Source of the DNA: Oscillospiraceae bacterium
Lineage (GTDB): Bacteria > Bacillota > Clostridia > Oscillospirales > Ruminococcaceae
DNA length: 64,000 nucleotides
Reading direction: 5' to 3'
Assembly (NCBI GenBank): GCA_024404815.1
Contig: JAKSPL010000001.1
Span: 62,001-126,000 of the forward strand
Part shown: positions 34,759 through 43,549 of the stretch, one piece after another
Numbering within the stretch: the first letter of the stretch is position 1
Layout: each line of letters starts with the position of its first letter
Notes under the pieces: generated by a model
Databases searched by the model: none
Seen by the model: the letters and a program-made list of their open reading frames with translations, nothing else
What the model was told of the DNA's origin: nothing
Program-made: the position numbers and the translations under genes

Positions 34759-34790
34759 CTGCCGTCTGAAATCATACGGACGGCAGTTTT
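34759..34790 (+). terminator. Terminator after the small ORF
   Basis: CTGCCGTC/GACGGCAG stem with TTTT, 6 bp past the stop. Confidence 0.75.
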
Positions 34791-34830
34791 CTATACCGTG
34801 ACGAACAGCCGATTTTCCAATAGTATCATA

Positions 34831-34859
34831 TTGACAACGCATTCAAGTCACGGTACAAT
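34831..34859 (+). promoter_or_regulatory. Promoter of the recombinase-SpoVT fusion gene
   Basis: TTGACA, a 17-bp spacer and TACAAT, 53 bp before the ATG. It is a sigma-A-type site, not a sigma-F/G-type one. Confidence 0.75.
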
Positions 34860-34911
34860 ATTGTTCAAGATATCCGAATATGCACATAACATTGTACGAA
34901 AGGAGAAAGCC

Positions 34912-37092
34912 ATGAACGACCAACTGCATATCGCAGGCTACTGCCGTATCTCCGTCGATGACGAACTGGAACGCGACAACACTTCCATCGAAAACCAAAA
35001 AGCGATCATTGCGGACTATGTACACCGCAAGTTCCCAACAGCAGACCTTGACTTCTATGAGGACAGGGACCGCAGCGGCTATACTTTTGAACAGCGCGAA
35101 GGCTATCAGCAGCTCAGGAAGAAAATGCTGATGCACGAATATGATATGCTCATCATCAAGGATTTCTCGCGGTTCTCACGCCGCAACAGCAAGGGACTGG
35201 TTGAACTTGAAGACCTGCGCGATGCAGGAATGCGTATCATTTCTATCGGTGACAGCATTGACTACCCGACATTTGATGACTGGACTGCGATTCAGTTTCG
35301 GTTTCTCATCAACGAAATGCCTGTCACGGACACCTCAAAAAAGGTGCGCTCTGTTGTCAAGCGGCGGCAGGAGGAAGGCAAATGGATCTGCGCAGTCCCC
35401 TATGGCTATATTATGACAAACAGCAAGGCGATGCAGTTCAAGGTGGACGAGCCTGCCGCAGAGGTTGTACGCGAGATTTTTCGGCTGTACAGCAATGGCT
35501 GGGGATATAAACGCATCGCAAATCATCTGACCGATCAGCACATTCCGACACCGCGCACGGCAGAAAAAGAACGCCGCGAAGCGTGGGGAGAGGAATGCAA
35601 ACTGCGGGCAGGTTCTGTGTGGAGCATTATTACCGTCAGCGAAATACTGCACAACGATTTCTATATCGGTACTTTGCGGCAGGGAAAATATCGCCGCAAG
35701 AAGATCAACGGTTGCGACATGAAATTACAGGAAACCGACCATCTGGTTTTCGAGGGCAATCACACGCCGATCGTTGACGTTAAATTGTTCGCAAGTGTAC
35801 AGGAACAGATCAAACGGCGTACTCGTTCCAACTATCGCGGAATCAAGAAATATGAGAATGTGTACTCAGGATACCTGTTCTGCGGCGACTGCGGCAGCCC
35901 GATGTTTTCTATGAGCCGTGCAGATCTGCCGCCTGCATACCGCTGCGGTACGTACCACAAGCGCGGCAGTAAGGCTTGCAGTTCCCATCATACCCGTGTG
36001 GATATGCTGGATGGTCTGCTGAAATCATTTGTGCAGAAAATCAGAGAAAACTCCGAAACGATGCTCGATCAATTGCAGGCGGCGATCGACCGTGAACGCA
36101 CTGAAACATCGTCAAGCAAATCGGTCGTTGAAGTGCTGAATCAGCAAATAGAGAATACCCGTGCGGAAATCAAACTCCTTGCCCGACAGCACGTTCGGGA
36201 TATTGCAAAGCATCCTGACCGTGAGGAAATACTCGAAGAAATCTACACGGAACAGCTGGATGAGCTGACGCTCCGCTTGGAGGGTTTGCGCAATCAGATT
36301 CAGCTTGCCACCGATCAGCACAACATGATCGTCAATGTCAACCGCACCGCTAAAACGGTCATGGAAGTTTTCGATGCAATTCTGCATAAAGAAAAACTGA
36401 CGAAATCCGATGTAGATTATATCATCGAACGGATCACGGTCTATGAAGATCGCATCGACATCAAACTGCGTTCAGATATTGATATGCTGCTGAAAACCGA
36501 TATCCTGCCGCAGCCTGATGATGCGGTGCAAGCCGTAAATTTTCAGGCAGACATTGAGAAATCCAAAGAAACGTCACAATTTGCCGCTGTTGCGACAAGC
36601 ACCGGCAAAATTCTCAATGTCAATGTTTTCAGTGACGGCGACCCCCTTGAAATCTACACGAGTGCGGAGGGCGAAGTCGTTTTCCGCAAGTATTCTGCCC
36701 TCGGTGAAATGACCGAAAACGCCGTTCAGGTAGCGGATATCATGCAAAAACTTGCAGGCTGTCCCGTACTGGTTTTTGACCGCGACCATGTCGTTGCCGT
36801 TTCCGGCACGCAGAAAAAAGAATTCCACGAGCGGCGTATCTCGCAGGACCTCGAAGAACTCATGGAATCGCGCAGGACATTTCTTGCCAAAAGCGATTCC
36901 GACCATCTGCGGCCTGTTGAGGGACTGACACGCACCGCCCTCGCCTGTATGCCGATCCTGACTGCCGGCGATGTGACGGGAGCTGTGGCTTTTCTCGACC
37001 ATACCGACGGTGCGCTGTCTACCCCTTCCGACTTGCAGGCATCCCTCATCTCCGCCGCTTCCCAGTTTCTCGGCAGACAAATGGAGTCATAA
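34912..37092 (+). CDS. Large serine recombinase fused to a SpoVT-like signal domain
   Basis: A 726-residue protein starting MNDQLHIAGYCRISVDDE after AAAGGAG. Residues ~6-150 are the resolvase catalytic domain (nucleophile Ser14 in YCRISVDD; DRDRSGYTFEQREGYQQL; KDFSRFSRRN). Residues ~160-300 are the Recombinase domain. Residues ~315-370 are a zinc ribbon (CGDCGSPM ... CGTYHKRGSKAC), then a coiled coil (~385-470), then the usual C-terminal strand region ending near 535. From ~554 the sequence is SpoVT-like. DGDPLEIYTSAEGEVVFRKY matches the end of its AbrB domain, followed by a GAF domain (VLVFDRDHVVAVSGTQKKEF ... AASQFLGRQMES). The AbrB DNA-contact core is missing. The reading frame is continuous, so this is a real fusion. 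Confidence 0.9.
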   Translation: MNDQLHIAGYCRISVDDELERDNTSIENQKAIIADYVHRKFPTADLDFYEDRDRSGYTFEQREGYQQLRKKMLMHEYDMLIIKDFSRFSRRNSKGLVELEDLRDAGMRIISIGDSIDYPTFDDWTAIQFRFLINEMPVTDTSKKVRSVVKRRQEEGKWICAVPYGYIMTNSKAMQFKVDEPAAEVVREIFRLYSNGWGYKRIANHLTDQHIPTPRTAEKERREAWGEECKLRAGSVWSIITVSEILHNDFYIGTLRQGKYRRKKINGCDMKLQETDHLVFEGNHTPIVDVKLFASVQEQIKRRTRSNYRGIKKYENVYSGYLFCGDCGSPMFSMSRADLPPAYRCGTYHKRGSKACSSHHTRVDMLDGLLKSFVQKIRENSETMLDQLQAAIDRERTETSSSKSVVEVLNQQIENTRAEIKLLARQHVRDIAKHPDREEILEEIYTEQLDELTLRLEGLRNQIQLATDQHNMIVNVNRTAKTVMEVFDAILHKEKLTKSDVDYIIERITVYEDRIDIKLRSDIDMLLKTDILPQPDDAVQAVNFQADIEKSKETSQFAAVATSTGKILNVNVFSDGDPLEIYTSAEGEVVFRKYSALGEMTENAVQVADIMQKLAGCPVLVFDRDHVVAVSGTQKKEFHERRISQDLEELMESRRTFLAKSDSDHLRPVEGLTRTALACMPILTAGDVTGAVAFLDHTDGALSTPSDLQASLISAASQFLGRQMES

Positions 37093-37095
37093 TGA

Positions 37096-37137
37096 AAACC
37101 GCGTATTCACATGAATTTGTGCATACGCGGTTTCTTT
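37096..37137. terminator. Bidirectional terminator between the recombinase and dtd
   Basis: AAACCGCGTAT/ATACGCGGTTT perfect 11-bp stem between convergent genes. Confidence 0.85.
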
Positions 37138-37601
37138 TAATGATTTCGTGGTTTCTTCAAATCATCGGTATCCAGCCAGATTGTAAACGGTCCGTTATTT
37201 TCAAGCGATACATCCATATGCGCACCGAAAACACCGGTGTCTACATGAGATACAGTTTCCCGACAGCGTGCGACAAACGCCTCGTACAATCGGTTTGCTT
37301 CATCAGGCGGCGCGGCATGGGAAAAACTCGGTCTTGTCCCCTTTCTGCAATCCGCACAAAGCGTAAACTGCGATACGACCAGCAGACTGCCGCCGACATC
37401 CGTCAGAGAACAGTTCGTTTTTCCGTCTTCATCTGAAAAAATACGCAGTTTCAGCATTTTATCTGCAAGTAATTCCATTTCTGCATCCGTATCGGATTCG
37501 GTCACGCCCAACAGCACAAGAAATCCCGTTTCGATCTGTCCGACCGTTCTGCCTTCAACTGCAACAGAGGCATTTCGGACACGCTGAATCAACGCACGCA
37601 T
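37137..37601 (-). CDS. dtd: D-aminoacyl-tRNA deacylase
   Basis: A 154-residue homodimeric enzyme that removes D-amino acids from mischarged tRNA. The two cross-subunit motifs are intact: SQFTL (~78-82) and NGPFT (~136-140), with GTRPSFS between them. The length is normal. It is the last gene of the alr-ung-metF-metH operon and starts 2 bp after the metH stop. Pairing with alr (a D-alanine producer) in one transcript is functionally sensible, since D-alanyl-tRNA is a substrate. Confidence 0.95.
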   Translation of the reverse strand: MRALIQRVRNASVAVEGRTVGQIETGFLVLLGVTESDTDAEMELLADKMLKLRIFSDEDGKTNCSLTDVGGSLLVVSQFTLCADCRKGTRPSFSHAAPPDEANRLYEAFVARCRETVSHVDTGVFGAHMDVSLENNGPFTIWLDTDDLKKPRNH

Positions 37602-37603
37602 GG

Positions 37604-39961
37604 TCAGACCTCCCCGTAGACGGTTCTTGCATAGTCAACTGTCGCTTTTGCGTCCTTTGCGTAGCAGTCCGCACCGATTTTTTCGGCATAGTCCGCTGTC
37701 AGCACTGCACCGCCGACCACCGTTTTACAGGTCGGATACTGCTGATGCAGAAGTGCGATCGTTTCCTCCATCGCGCCAACTGTTGTGGTCATCAAAGCAC
37801 TCAGTCCGACCAGCGATACCTGATGCGAAACTGCCGCATCAACAATCGTCTGCGGCGGTACATCGCGTCCCAGATCAATCACGGTAAAGCCATAATTTTC
37901 CAGCAGAAGCTTGACAATATTCTTTCCGATGTCATGGACATCGCCCTGCACGGTCGCAAGTACGATTTTTCCTTTATCACCGCTGTTTTCTGCGGACATA
38001 TTCGCTTTCAGTACTGCAAATGCACTCTGTGCCGCGGTCGCCGCCTGCAAAAGCTGCGGCAGGAACAGTTTTCCTTTCTCGTAGCCGTCCCCGACCGTAT
38101 CCAGCGCAGGAATCAGCATCTGATTGACAATGTCCAGCGGCTGTGTGCCTTTGTCCAGTTCTGCTTTTGTCAGTTCCGCCGCTTCCTGCTTGAGTCCGTG
38201 TGCGACTGCATTTTCAAGCGTCTGCGCAGATTTCTCGGCTGTCGGAGCAGCAGGAACTGCCGTCGTATCCTGATAGGCGGCGATATAATCCGCACAGTTC
38301 TCATCATATCCTGCAAGCATACGATAAGCGCGGACGGTATCCATCATATCCGCTGCCATCGGGTTGAGGATCGGAAGCGTCAGCCCTGATGTCAACGCCA
38401 TTGCAAGGAATGTGCGGTTGATGAGTGGGCGGTTCGGCAAGCCAAAGCTGATATTCGATACACCCAGAACCGTTTCGAGTCCCAGTTCCTCGTGGACACG
38501 GCGAAGCGCAGAAAGCGTGGTATCCGCCGCACCGCTGCCGGTCGAAGCAGTCAGCGTCAGACAGTCAAGATATACATTTTCTTTCGAAATTCCGAGAGAT
38601 TCGGCACGTTCCAGTATGTTCTTTCCAATGGCAAACCGCGCATCTGCGGTTTCGGGAATACCGTCCTCATCAAGCGTCAGACCGACAATCGCCGCACCAT
38701 AATGCTTCACCAGCGGCAGGATTGCCTGTAACGACGCTTCTTTTCCGCAGACAGAGTTGATGATCGGTTTGCCTGCGTAGATTCGCAGAGCCGCTTCCAA
38801 TGCCGCAGGATCGGAAGAATCCAGCTGGAGCGGCAGATCTGTCACCTCGCAGATTGCCTGCACAGCCTGCGGAAGTACCGCAGCTTCGTCAATTCCGGGT
38901 GTTCCGACATTGACATCGAGAATGTCTGCGCCTGCTTCGGTCTGCGAAATAGCTTCGCCGCGCAGATAGTCCATATCCCCGTCAAGCAAAGCCTGTTTCA
39001 TGCGTTTTTTGCCTGTCGGGTTGATGCGTTCACCAATGACACGGGGCATATCCAAACGGACAGTACGTGTGCCTGAGCAGACGGCTTTCGGCACCTGCCG
39101 CGGAGATCTGTCGCGTGTTTTTGTGGATAATGCCGATCTCAGCGCACGGATATAGTCGGGCGTTGAACCACAGCATCCGCCCATAAATTGCACACCGATC
39201 TCTGCATACTGTGAGAGGACTTCTGCAAATTCCTGCGGAGATACGTGATAATCCCCTGTTACGGGATCGGGCAGTCCTGCATTCGGCTTCGCAATCAGCG
39301 GCAAGGTTGTCCACGCAGACAGTTCTTTCATCAGCGGCAGAACCTCCTGCGGTCCGAGCGAACAGTTGATACCAATGGCATCGACACCCAGTCCTTCCAG
39401 CGTCAAAGCCGCCGCCGAAATCGGACAGCCAGTAAAGGTTCTGCCGTTTTCCATAAACGTCATCGTGCAGAGAACAGGAAGCTTTGTGTTTTCCTTCGCC
39501 GCAAGCACTGCCGCCTTTGTTTCAAGCAGATCGCTCATCGTTTCAATGGCGATCAGGTCGGCTCCTGCGGCTTCTGCGGCGGTCATGACCTCACGGTAGG
39601 CATCATAGGCATCTTCGAACGTCAGTGTACCCGCAGGCTGCAAAAGCTGTCCTGTCGGTCCGACATCCAATGCGACAAGTGCAGAATCCCCTGCTTCTTT
39701 TTTCGCAATGGCAATCGCCGCTTTGACGCATTCCACCGCGTCCAGTCCTGTCCCTTGCAGCTTGATACGGTTCGCGCCAAACGTACAAGCCATGAAAATT
39801 TCAGAGCCTGCATCCACATATGCGCGATGGACCGCTGCGACACGCTCCGGCTCAGTCAGACAGAGCTGTTCAGGTATCTCTCCTGCGGACAGATGCAGCA
39901 TCGTACCCATGCCGCCGTCGAGAAAAACAAATTCCTTTGAAAGGAGTGATTGCAATGTCAT
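37604..39961 (-). CDS. metH: Cobalamin-dependent methionine synthase, without activation domain
   Basis: A 785-residue protein that transfers the methyl group of methyl-tetrahydrofolate to homocysteine via B12. Domains in order are: homocysteine-binding barrel (~1-280; DGGMGTMLH, zinc cysteines in INCSLGP and GGCCGS), pterin-binding barrel (~310-560; IGERINPTGKKRMKQAL, LDVNVGTPG), and a B12-binding cap and Rossmann part (~585-785; GDVHDIGKNIVKLLL supplies the axial His). The C-terminal reactivation domain of E. coli MetH (1227 residues) is absent and is encoded separately by the preceding gene. It sits 20 bp behind that gene. Confidence 0.95.
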   Translation of the reverse strand: MTLQSLLSKEFVFLDGGMGTMLHLSAGEIPEQLCLTEPERVAAVHRAYVDAGSEIFMACTFGANRIKLQGTGLDAVECVKAAIAIAKKEAGDSALVALDVGPTGQLLQPAGTLTFEDAYDAYREVMTAAEAAGADLIAIETMSDLLETKAAVLAAKENTKLPVLCTMTFMENGRTFTGCPISAAALTLEGLGVDAIGINCSLGPQEVLPLMKELSAWTTLPLIAKPNAGLPDPVTGDYHVSPQEFAEVLSQYAEIGVQFMGGCCGSTPDYIRALRSALSTKTRDRSPRQVPKAVCSGTRTVRLDMPRVIGERINPTGKKRMKQALLDGDMDYLRGEAISQTEAGADILDVNVGTPGIDEAAVLPQAVQAICEVTDLPLQLDSSDPAALEAALRIYAGKPIINSVCGKEASLQAILPLVKHYGAAIVGLTLDEDGIPETADARFAIGKNILERAESLGISKENVYLDCLTLTASTGSGAADTTLSALRRVHEELGLETVLGVSNISFGLPNRPLINRTFLAMALTSGLTLPILNPMAADMMDTVRAYRMLAGYDENCADYIAAYQDTTAVPAAPTAEKSAQTLENAVAHGLKQEAAELTKAELDKGTQPLDIVNQMLIPALDTVGDGYEKGKLFLPQLLQAATAAQSAFAVLKANMSAENSGDKGKIVLATVQGDVHDIGKNIVKLLLENYGFTVIDLGRDVPPQTIVDAAVSHQVSLVGLSALMTTTVGAMEETIALLHQQYPTCKTVVGGAVLTADYAEKIGADCYAKDAKATVDYARTVYGEV

Positions 39962-39981
39962 TCCGTATGTACCTTTCCTGA

Positions 39982-40641
39982 TTATCTAGTGACACGGCTG
40001 CGGCAGGTGTCATAGCGCGGACAGCCCGTGCAGTTTACACCGCAGACATATTTTCTTGCGTCATGAACAGGCGAATCAGACAAGCCGATAATCGCCGTTA
40101 CGGACTTCATCGGGAGCAGGAGCTGACGGTCAGTCGCGGTCAGTCCGATTTTCCGTTCTGCGTCCAGCAGGCGCAGCAGTCCGCTCTGTGTCGAAAGCGG
40201 AAAATCACCGTAGCCTGCGCTGAATCTTGCCGTCAGGAACGGTTTATCCGTCCGCGCACGCACCTGCTTCTCCACATCTTCACAGAGGTGTTCACACGCT
40301 TCTGATGCGATCGCATCCAAGAAGAGTGCCTTTGTCATATCGGTCGCCTGAAAACGGCGGATGATCGTATCCACAGCAGAAGAAAGCGTCACAGCCAGCA
40401 CAGCCGCCTGTGTACAGCCTTTCAGATGGGCAGCAATATCCTTTCCCGGCAGCGGCACATCGCCAAGACACAGGCTTTTTTCCCATGTCAGCGGATAAAT
40501 TCGCCAAATCGTCCGCGGCCATGCAACTTTGCAGAGCGTTGCGATCATATCACTCATGATCTGCGAAAGTGCGGCGTCTGTATTGGTTACTCCCAATTCG
40601 CGCAGAATCGAAGCGCGGTTAAAATCTTCAGGTCGCATCAT
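39982..40641 (-). CDS. Stand-alone methionine synthase activation domain
   Basis: A 219-residue protein related to the AdoMet-binding reactivation domain of MetH. It has FSAGYGDFPLSTQSGLL and LPMKSVTAIIGLSD, which match the conserved RYSPGYPxxPD/xSKSxS region of that domain. It ends with a Cys cluster (CGVNCTGCPRYDTC). It would rescue MetH with oxidised cob(II)alamin using AdoMet and a reductant. The ATG at 40641 overlaps the metF stop (ATGA), so translation is coupled. An ATG at 40653 is possible but has no ribosome site. Confidence 0.88.
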   Translation of the reverse strand: MMRPEDFNRASILRELGVTNTDAALSQIMSDMIATLCKVAWPRTIWRIYPLTWEKSLCLGDVPLPGKDIAAHLKGCTQAAVLAVTLSSAVDTIIRRFQATDMTKALFLDAIASEACEHLCEDVEKQVRARTDKPFLTARFSAGYGDFPLSTQSGLLRLLDAERKIGLTATDRQLLLPMKSVTAIIGLSDSPVHDARKYVCGVNCTGCPRYDTCRSRVTR

Positions 40642-41501
40642 ATTTTCACGCATTCCCGGACAGACTCGGTGATATACCGAGCAACATCCGCATTATTCAT
40701 AGTGTAGATGTGGACTCCGCTGACACCATGTTCCAGCAGGTCGATGATTTGTTCGATCGCGTATTCCAAGCCTGCCGCTTTGAGCGACTGTGCATCATCG
40801 GAATACCGTGCCATCAGCTTTGCAAGCCGAGGCGGAATACTTGCACCGCAAAGCGAAACCATACGCTCAATGGACTTCTTGTTGGTGATCGGCATTATGC
40901 CTGCCTCGATCGGGATCTTGATGCCTGCCGCATCGGTCATTTCCAGAAAGCGGTAGAAATCCTGATTGTTGAAGAAAAGCTGCGAAATCAGGTGCGATAC
41001 ACCTGCATCCACCTTTTCTTTCAGGTGACGGACATCCTCAGCAAGACTTTTCGCCTCGGGGTGTCCCTCGGGATAACAGGCACCGCAAATGTCAAAATCG
41101 CCGTTTTCACGAATGAATTCGACCAGATCAGCCGCATATTTAAAATCGGTTTTCGGTTCAAGATCAGGATTTCGGTCGCCGCGCAGGGCAAGAATGTTCT
41201 CAACTCCGCGTGCTCGGAAATCCTGAAGCTTTGCAAGAACGCTCTCCTTTGTTTCATTGATGCAGGGCAGATGGGCAATCGAATTGATGCCGTGCTTCTT
41301 CTGCAGCGTTTCGCAGATCTCTGCGGTGGATGCGCCGGGCGTTGAACCGCCTGCCCCGTAGGTCACGCTGATGAAATCCGGCTGCAAATCCTGCAATGCG
41401 TTTAATGTTTCATAGATCTGTGCAATCGGCGTGGTCGGCTTCGGAGGGAACACCTCAAACGAAAACACACGCTTCTGCTCAAATATTGATGTTACTTTCA
41501 T
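40638..41501 (-). CDS. metF: 5,10-methylenetetrahydrofolate reductase
   Basis: A 287-residue TIM-barrel flavoenzyme that makes 5-methyl-tetrahydrofolate for MetH. Family signatures are FSFEVFPPK near the N-terminus (catalytic Glu), DFISVTYGAGGS, NILALRGDRNPD (folate and FAD contacts), and ISQLFFNNQDFYRFL. It is of normal length. It sits immediately upstream of the split methionine synthase genes, giving a complete methyl-transfer module in one operon. Confidence 0.95.
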   Translation of the reverse strand: MKVTSIFEQKRVFSFEVFPPKPTTPIAQIYETLNALQDLQPDFISVTYGAGGSTPGASTAEICETLQKKHGINSIAHLPCINETKESVLAKLQDFRARGVENILALRGDRNPDLEPKTDFKYAADLVEFIRENGDFDICGACYPEGHPEAKSLAEDVRHLKEKVDAGVSHLISQLFFNNQDFYRFLEMTDAAGIKIPIEAGIMPITNKKSIERMVSLCGASIPPRLAKLMARYSDDAQSLKAAGLEYAIEQIIDLLEHGVSGVHIYTMNNADVARYITESVRECVKI

Positions 41502-41517
41502 ATAAATTCCTCACTTG

Positions 41518-42192
41518 TTATACGTCGATACGCCAGTCAATCGGCGGCATCCCGTGCTGCTCTAAAAAAGCATTGGTCTTGGAAAAATGACGGCATCCGA
41601 AAAAGCCGTGATACGCTGAAAGCGGACTCGGATGCGGACATTGGAGAATCAGATGCTGCGGTGCGGTGATGAGCGATGCCTTTGCACGTGCGTTTCCGCC
41701 CCATAGCAGAAATACAACAGGCTGTTCGCGTTCGTTCAGGAGCTTGATAATGGAATCAGTCACCTGCTCCCAGCCCATACCGTGATGGCTGTTTGCCTGT
41801 CCTGCGCGTACCGTCAGCGCAGCGTTCAAAAGCAGAACCCCCTGCTTTGCCCAAGCTGTCAGTTCTCCATGCTTTCCGCGGTTGTCAATGCCCAGATCAT
41901 CGTAGATTTCTTTGAAAATATTGACAAGCGACGGCGGCGGCTGAATGCCTTTTCGTACCGAAAAACTCAGTCCGTGTGCCTGTCCCTCGCCGTGGTAGGG
42001 GTCCTGCCCCAGTATCACACAACGCACATCTTTGTACGGTGTCAGTTTGAGTGCGTTGAAAATGTCGTACATACTCGGATATATCTTCTTCGTGCGGTAT
42101 TCGTTGATGAGAAACTGCCGAAGCTGCAAATAGGATTCCGACTGAAACTGCGGTGCAAGCAGCGCATCCCAGTCATTTCCGATATTGACCAT
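41518..42192 (-). CDS. ung: Uracil-DNA glycosylase (family 1)
   Basis: A 224-residue base-excision repair enzyme that removes uracil from DNA. Active-site motif 1, GQDPYHGEGQAHGLSFSV, contains the catalytic Asp, and motif 2, HPSPLSAYHGF, the catalytic His. VFLLWGGNA provides the uracil-binding Asn. It lies between alr and metF with short gaps (29 and 16 bp), so it is presumably co-transcribed. Confidence 0.96.
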   Translation of the reverse strand: MVNIGNDWDALLAPQFQSESYLQLRQFLINEYRTKKIYPSMYDIFNALKLTPYKDVRCVILGQDPYHGEGQAHGLSFSVRKGIQPPPSLVNIFKEIYDDLGIDNRGKHGELTAWAKQGVLLLNAALTVRAGQANSHHGMGWEQVTDSIIKLLNEREQPVVFLLWGGNARAKASLITAPQHLILQCPHPSPLSAYHGFFGCRHFSKTNAFLEQHGMPPIDWRIDV

Positions 42193-42221
42193 AGTTCACC
42201 TCATATGTGTGTATTGTTCAT

Positions 42222-43415
42222 TCAGATAGAGCCGCGTGAGCCGTGGAGAATGTTGTCAGATACACCGATCGGTTCGCCATATTGCAGGAAGAAACGCGGT
42301 ACACGTTCTCCGACTGCACAGACGACCTCGTAATTGATCGTTCCTGTATGTTCGGCGATCAAATCCGCAGAACATCTGCCCTCGGGATCTCCAAAAATCG
42401 TCACAATATCACCGACTGCAAGATCATTCGCACCTGTAACGTCCAGCATCAGCTGGTCCATGCACACTCTTCCAATCAGCGGAAACAGCCGGTCACGAAT
42501 CAACATTTTACAGTCTCCTGCATTCGCACGCCAGAAACCGTCAGCATATCCGATCGGCACGGTCGCAACCATACGGTCGGATTCTGCGGTGTAGGTATGT
42601 CCATAGCTGACACTATCGCCTTTTGCAAGCAGCTTCATATGGGAAATAACACTTTTCAGCGTCATAACAGGACGCAGTTCGGGAAGATTCCGCACATCCG
42701 CAGAGGGACGCAGTCCATACAGCACCACGCCTGCGCGTACCATATCCAGATGGAACTCTGGATAGTCAAAAATCGCCGCGCTGTTCGCACAATGGCGAAT
42801 CGTGAACGAGATTCCTTTGGATTCAAGATAGCTGATCGCTTCTTCAAATGCAGCAAACTGTGCACGAGTATAGGCTTCTCCCGCTTCTCCTTCATCCGCA
42901 GACGCAAAATGGGTAAAAATACCCTCCGTCAGCAGACAGGGAAGATGGCAGACGGCGTTTGCATCCGAAAGCTCCGAATGACCGCCGTGATGCTGAAAAC
43001 CGATTCTGCCCATACCTGTGTCGATTTTGATGTGAATATGTACTCTGACACCTGCGGACATTGCCGCCTGCGAAAGTGCCTCGCCGTACGTACGGGAATA
43101 GACACACTGCGAAATATGATGAGATGCCAGCAGATCCGCACATTCAGGCGGTGTATAGCCGAGAATCAGAATCGGAAGCGAGATATTCGCCTCACGAAGC
43201 TGAACCGCCTCCTCCAAGTTCGAAACAGCCAGATAATCCGCGCCAAGCGATGCATACAGCGAAGCCAGTTTCACAGCATTGTGCCCATATGCGTTCGCCT
43301 TTATCACACAGCAAACCTTTGCGTCTTTACGTGTTTGCTTTCGAATCTGCTGATAATTCCATGCGGCATTGTCCAGATTGATTTCTGCCCAAGTCCGCTT
43401 TCGGATGCCTTGCAT
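42222..43415 (-). CDS. alr: Alanine racemase
   Basis: A 397-residue PLP enzyme that makes D-alanine for peptidoglycan. The PLP lysine is in CVIKANAYGHN (~38), and the second catalytic base Tyr is in SVSYGHTYTAE (~273). The conserved GRVCMDQLMLD and RAGVVLYGLRP segments are present. It is the first gene of an apparent six-gene operon ending with dtd and is preceded by a TTTACA/TATGAT promoter. Confidence 0.95.
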   Translation of the reverse strand: MQGIRKRTWAEINLDNAAWNYQQIRKQTRKDAKVCCVIKANAYGHNAVKLASLYASLGADYLAVSNLEEAVQLREANISLPILILGYTPPECADLLASHHISQCVYSRTYGEALSQAAMSAGVRVHIHIKIDTGMGRIGFQHHGGHSELSDANAVCHLPCLLTEGIFTHFASADEGEAGEAYTRAQFAAFEEAISYLESKGISFTIRHCANSAAIFDYPEFHLDMVRAGVVLYGLRPSADVRNLPELRPVMTLKSVISHMKLLAKGDSVSYGHTYTAESDRMVATVPIGYADGFWRANAGDCKMLIRDRLFPLIGRVCMDQLMLDVTGANDLAVGDIVTIFGDPEGRCSADLIAEHTGTINYEVVCAVGERVPRFFLQYGEPIGVSDNILHGSRGSI

Positions 43416-43451
43416 AAATGGTCAGAGTCCTTTCTCCATATATTCCATATT

Positions 43452-43480
43452 ATCATACCATATTTTCTGCAAAATGTAAA
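43452..43480 (-). promoter_or_regulatory. Promoter of the alr operon
   Basis: TTTACA, a 17-bp spacer and TATGAT, 37 bp before the alr start. Confidence 0.7.
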
Positions 43481-43490
43481 GCCTTTTTCA

Positions 43491-43521
43491 AAAGAAAAAG
43501 CCATTGTCGCTGAACAATGGC
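43491..43521 (-). terminator. Terminator after sigG
   Basis: The stem GCCATTGT/ACAATGGC is followed by TTTTTC on the minus strand. Confidence 0.75.
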
Positions 43522-43549
43522 AATATCGTTATAAATATTGTTCGTCAAA

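Noticed and set aside
34277..37137. Complete integrative element around the recombinase
   Set aside because: I found no flanking direct repeats, no other phage or conjugation genes, and no spoVT 5' fragment nearby, so borders cannot be supported.
41502..43549. B12 or SAM riboswitch controlling the methionine genes
   Set aside because: The gaps before metF and alr are too short and no conserved box (S-box or B12-box) was visible.
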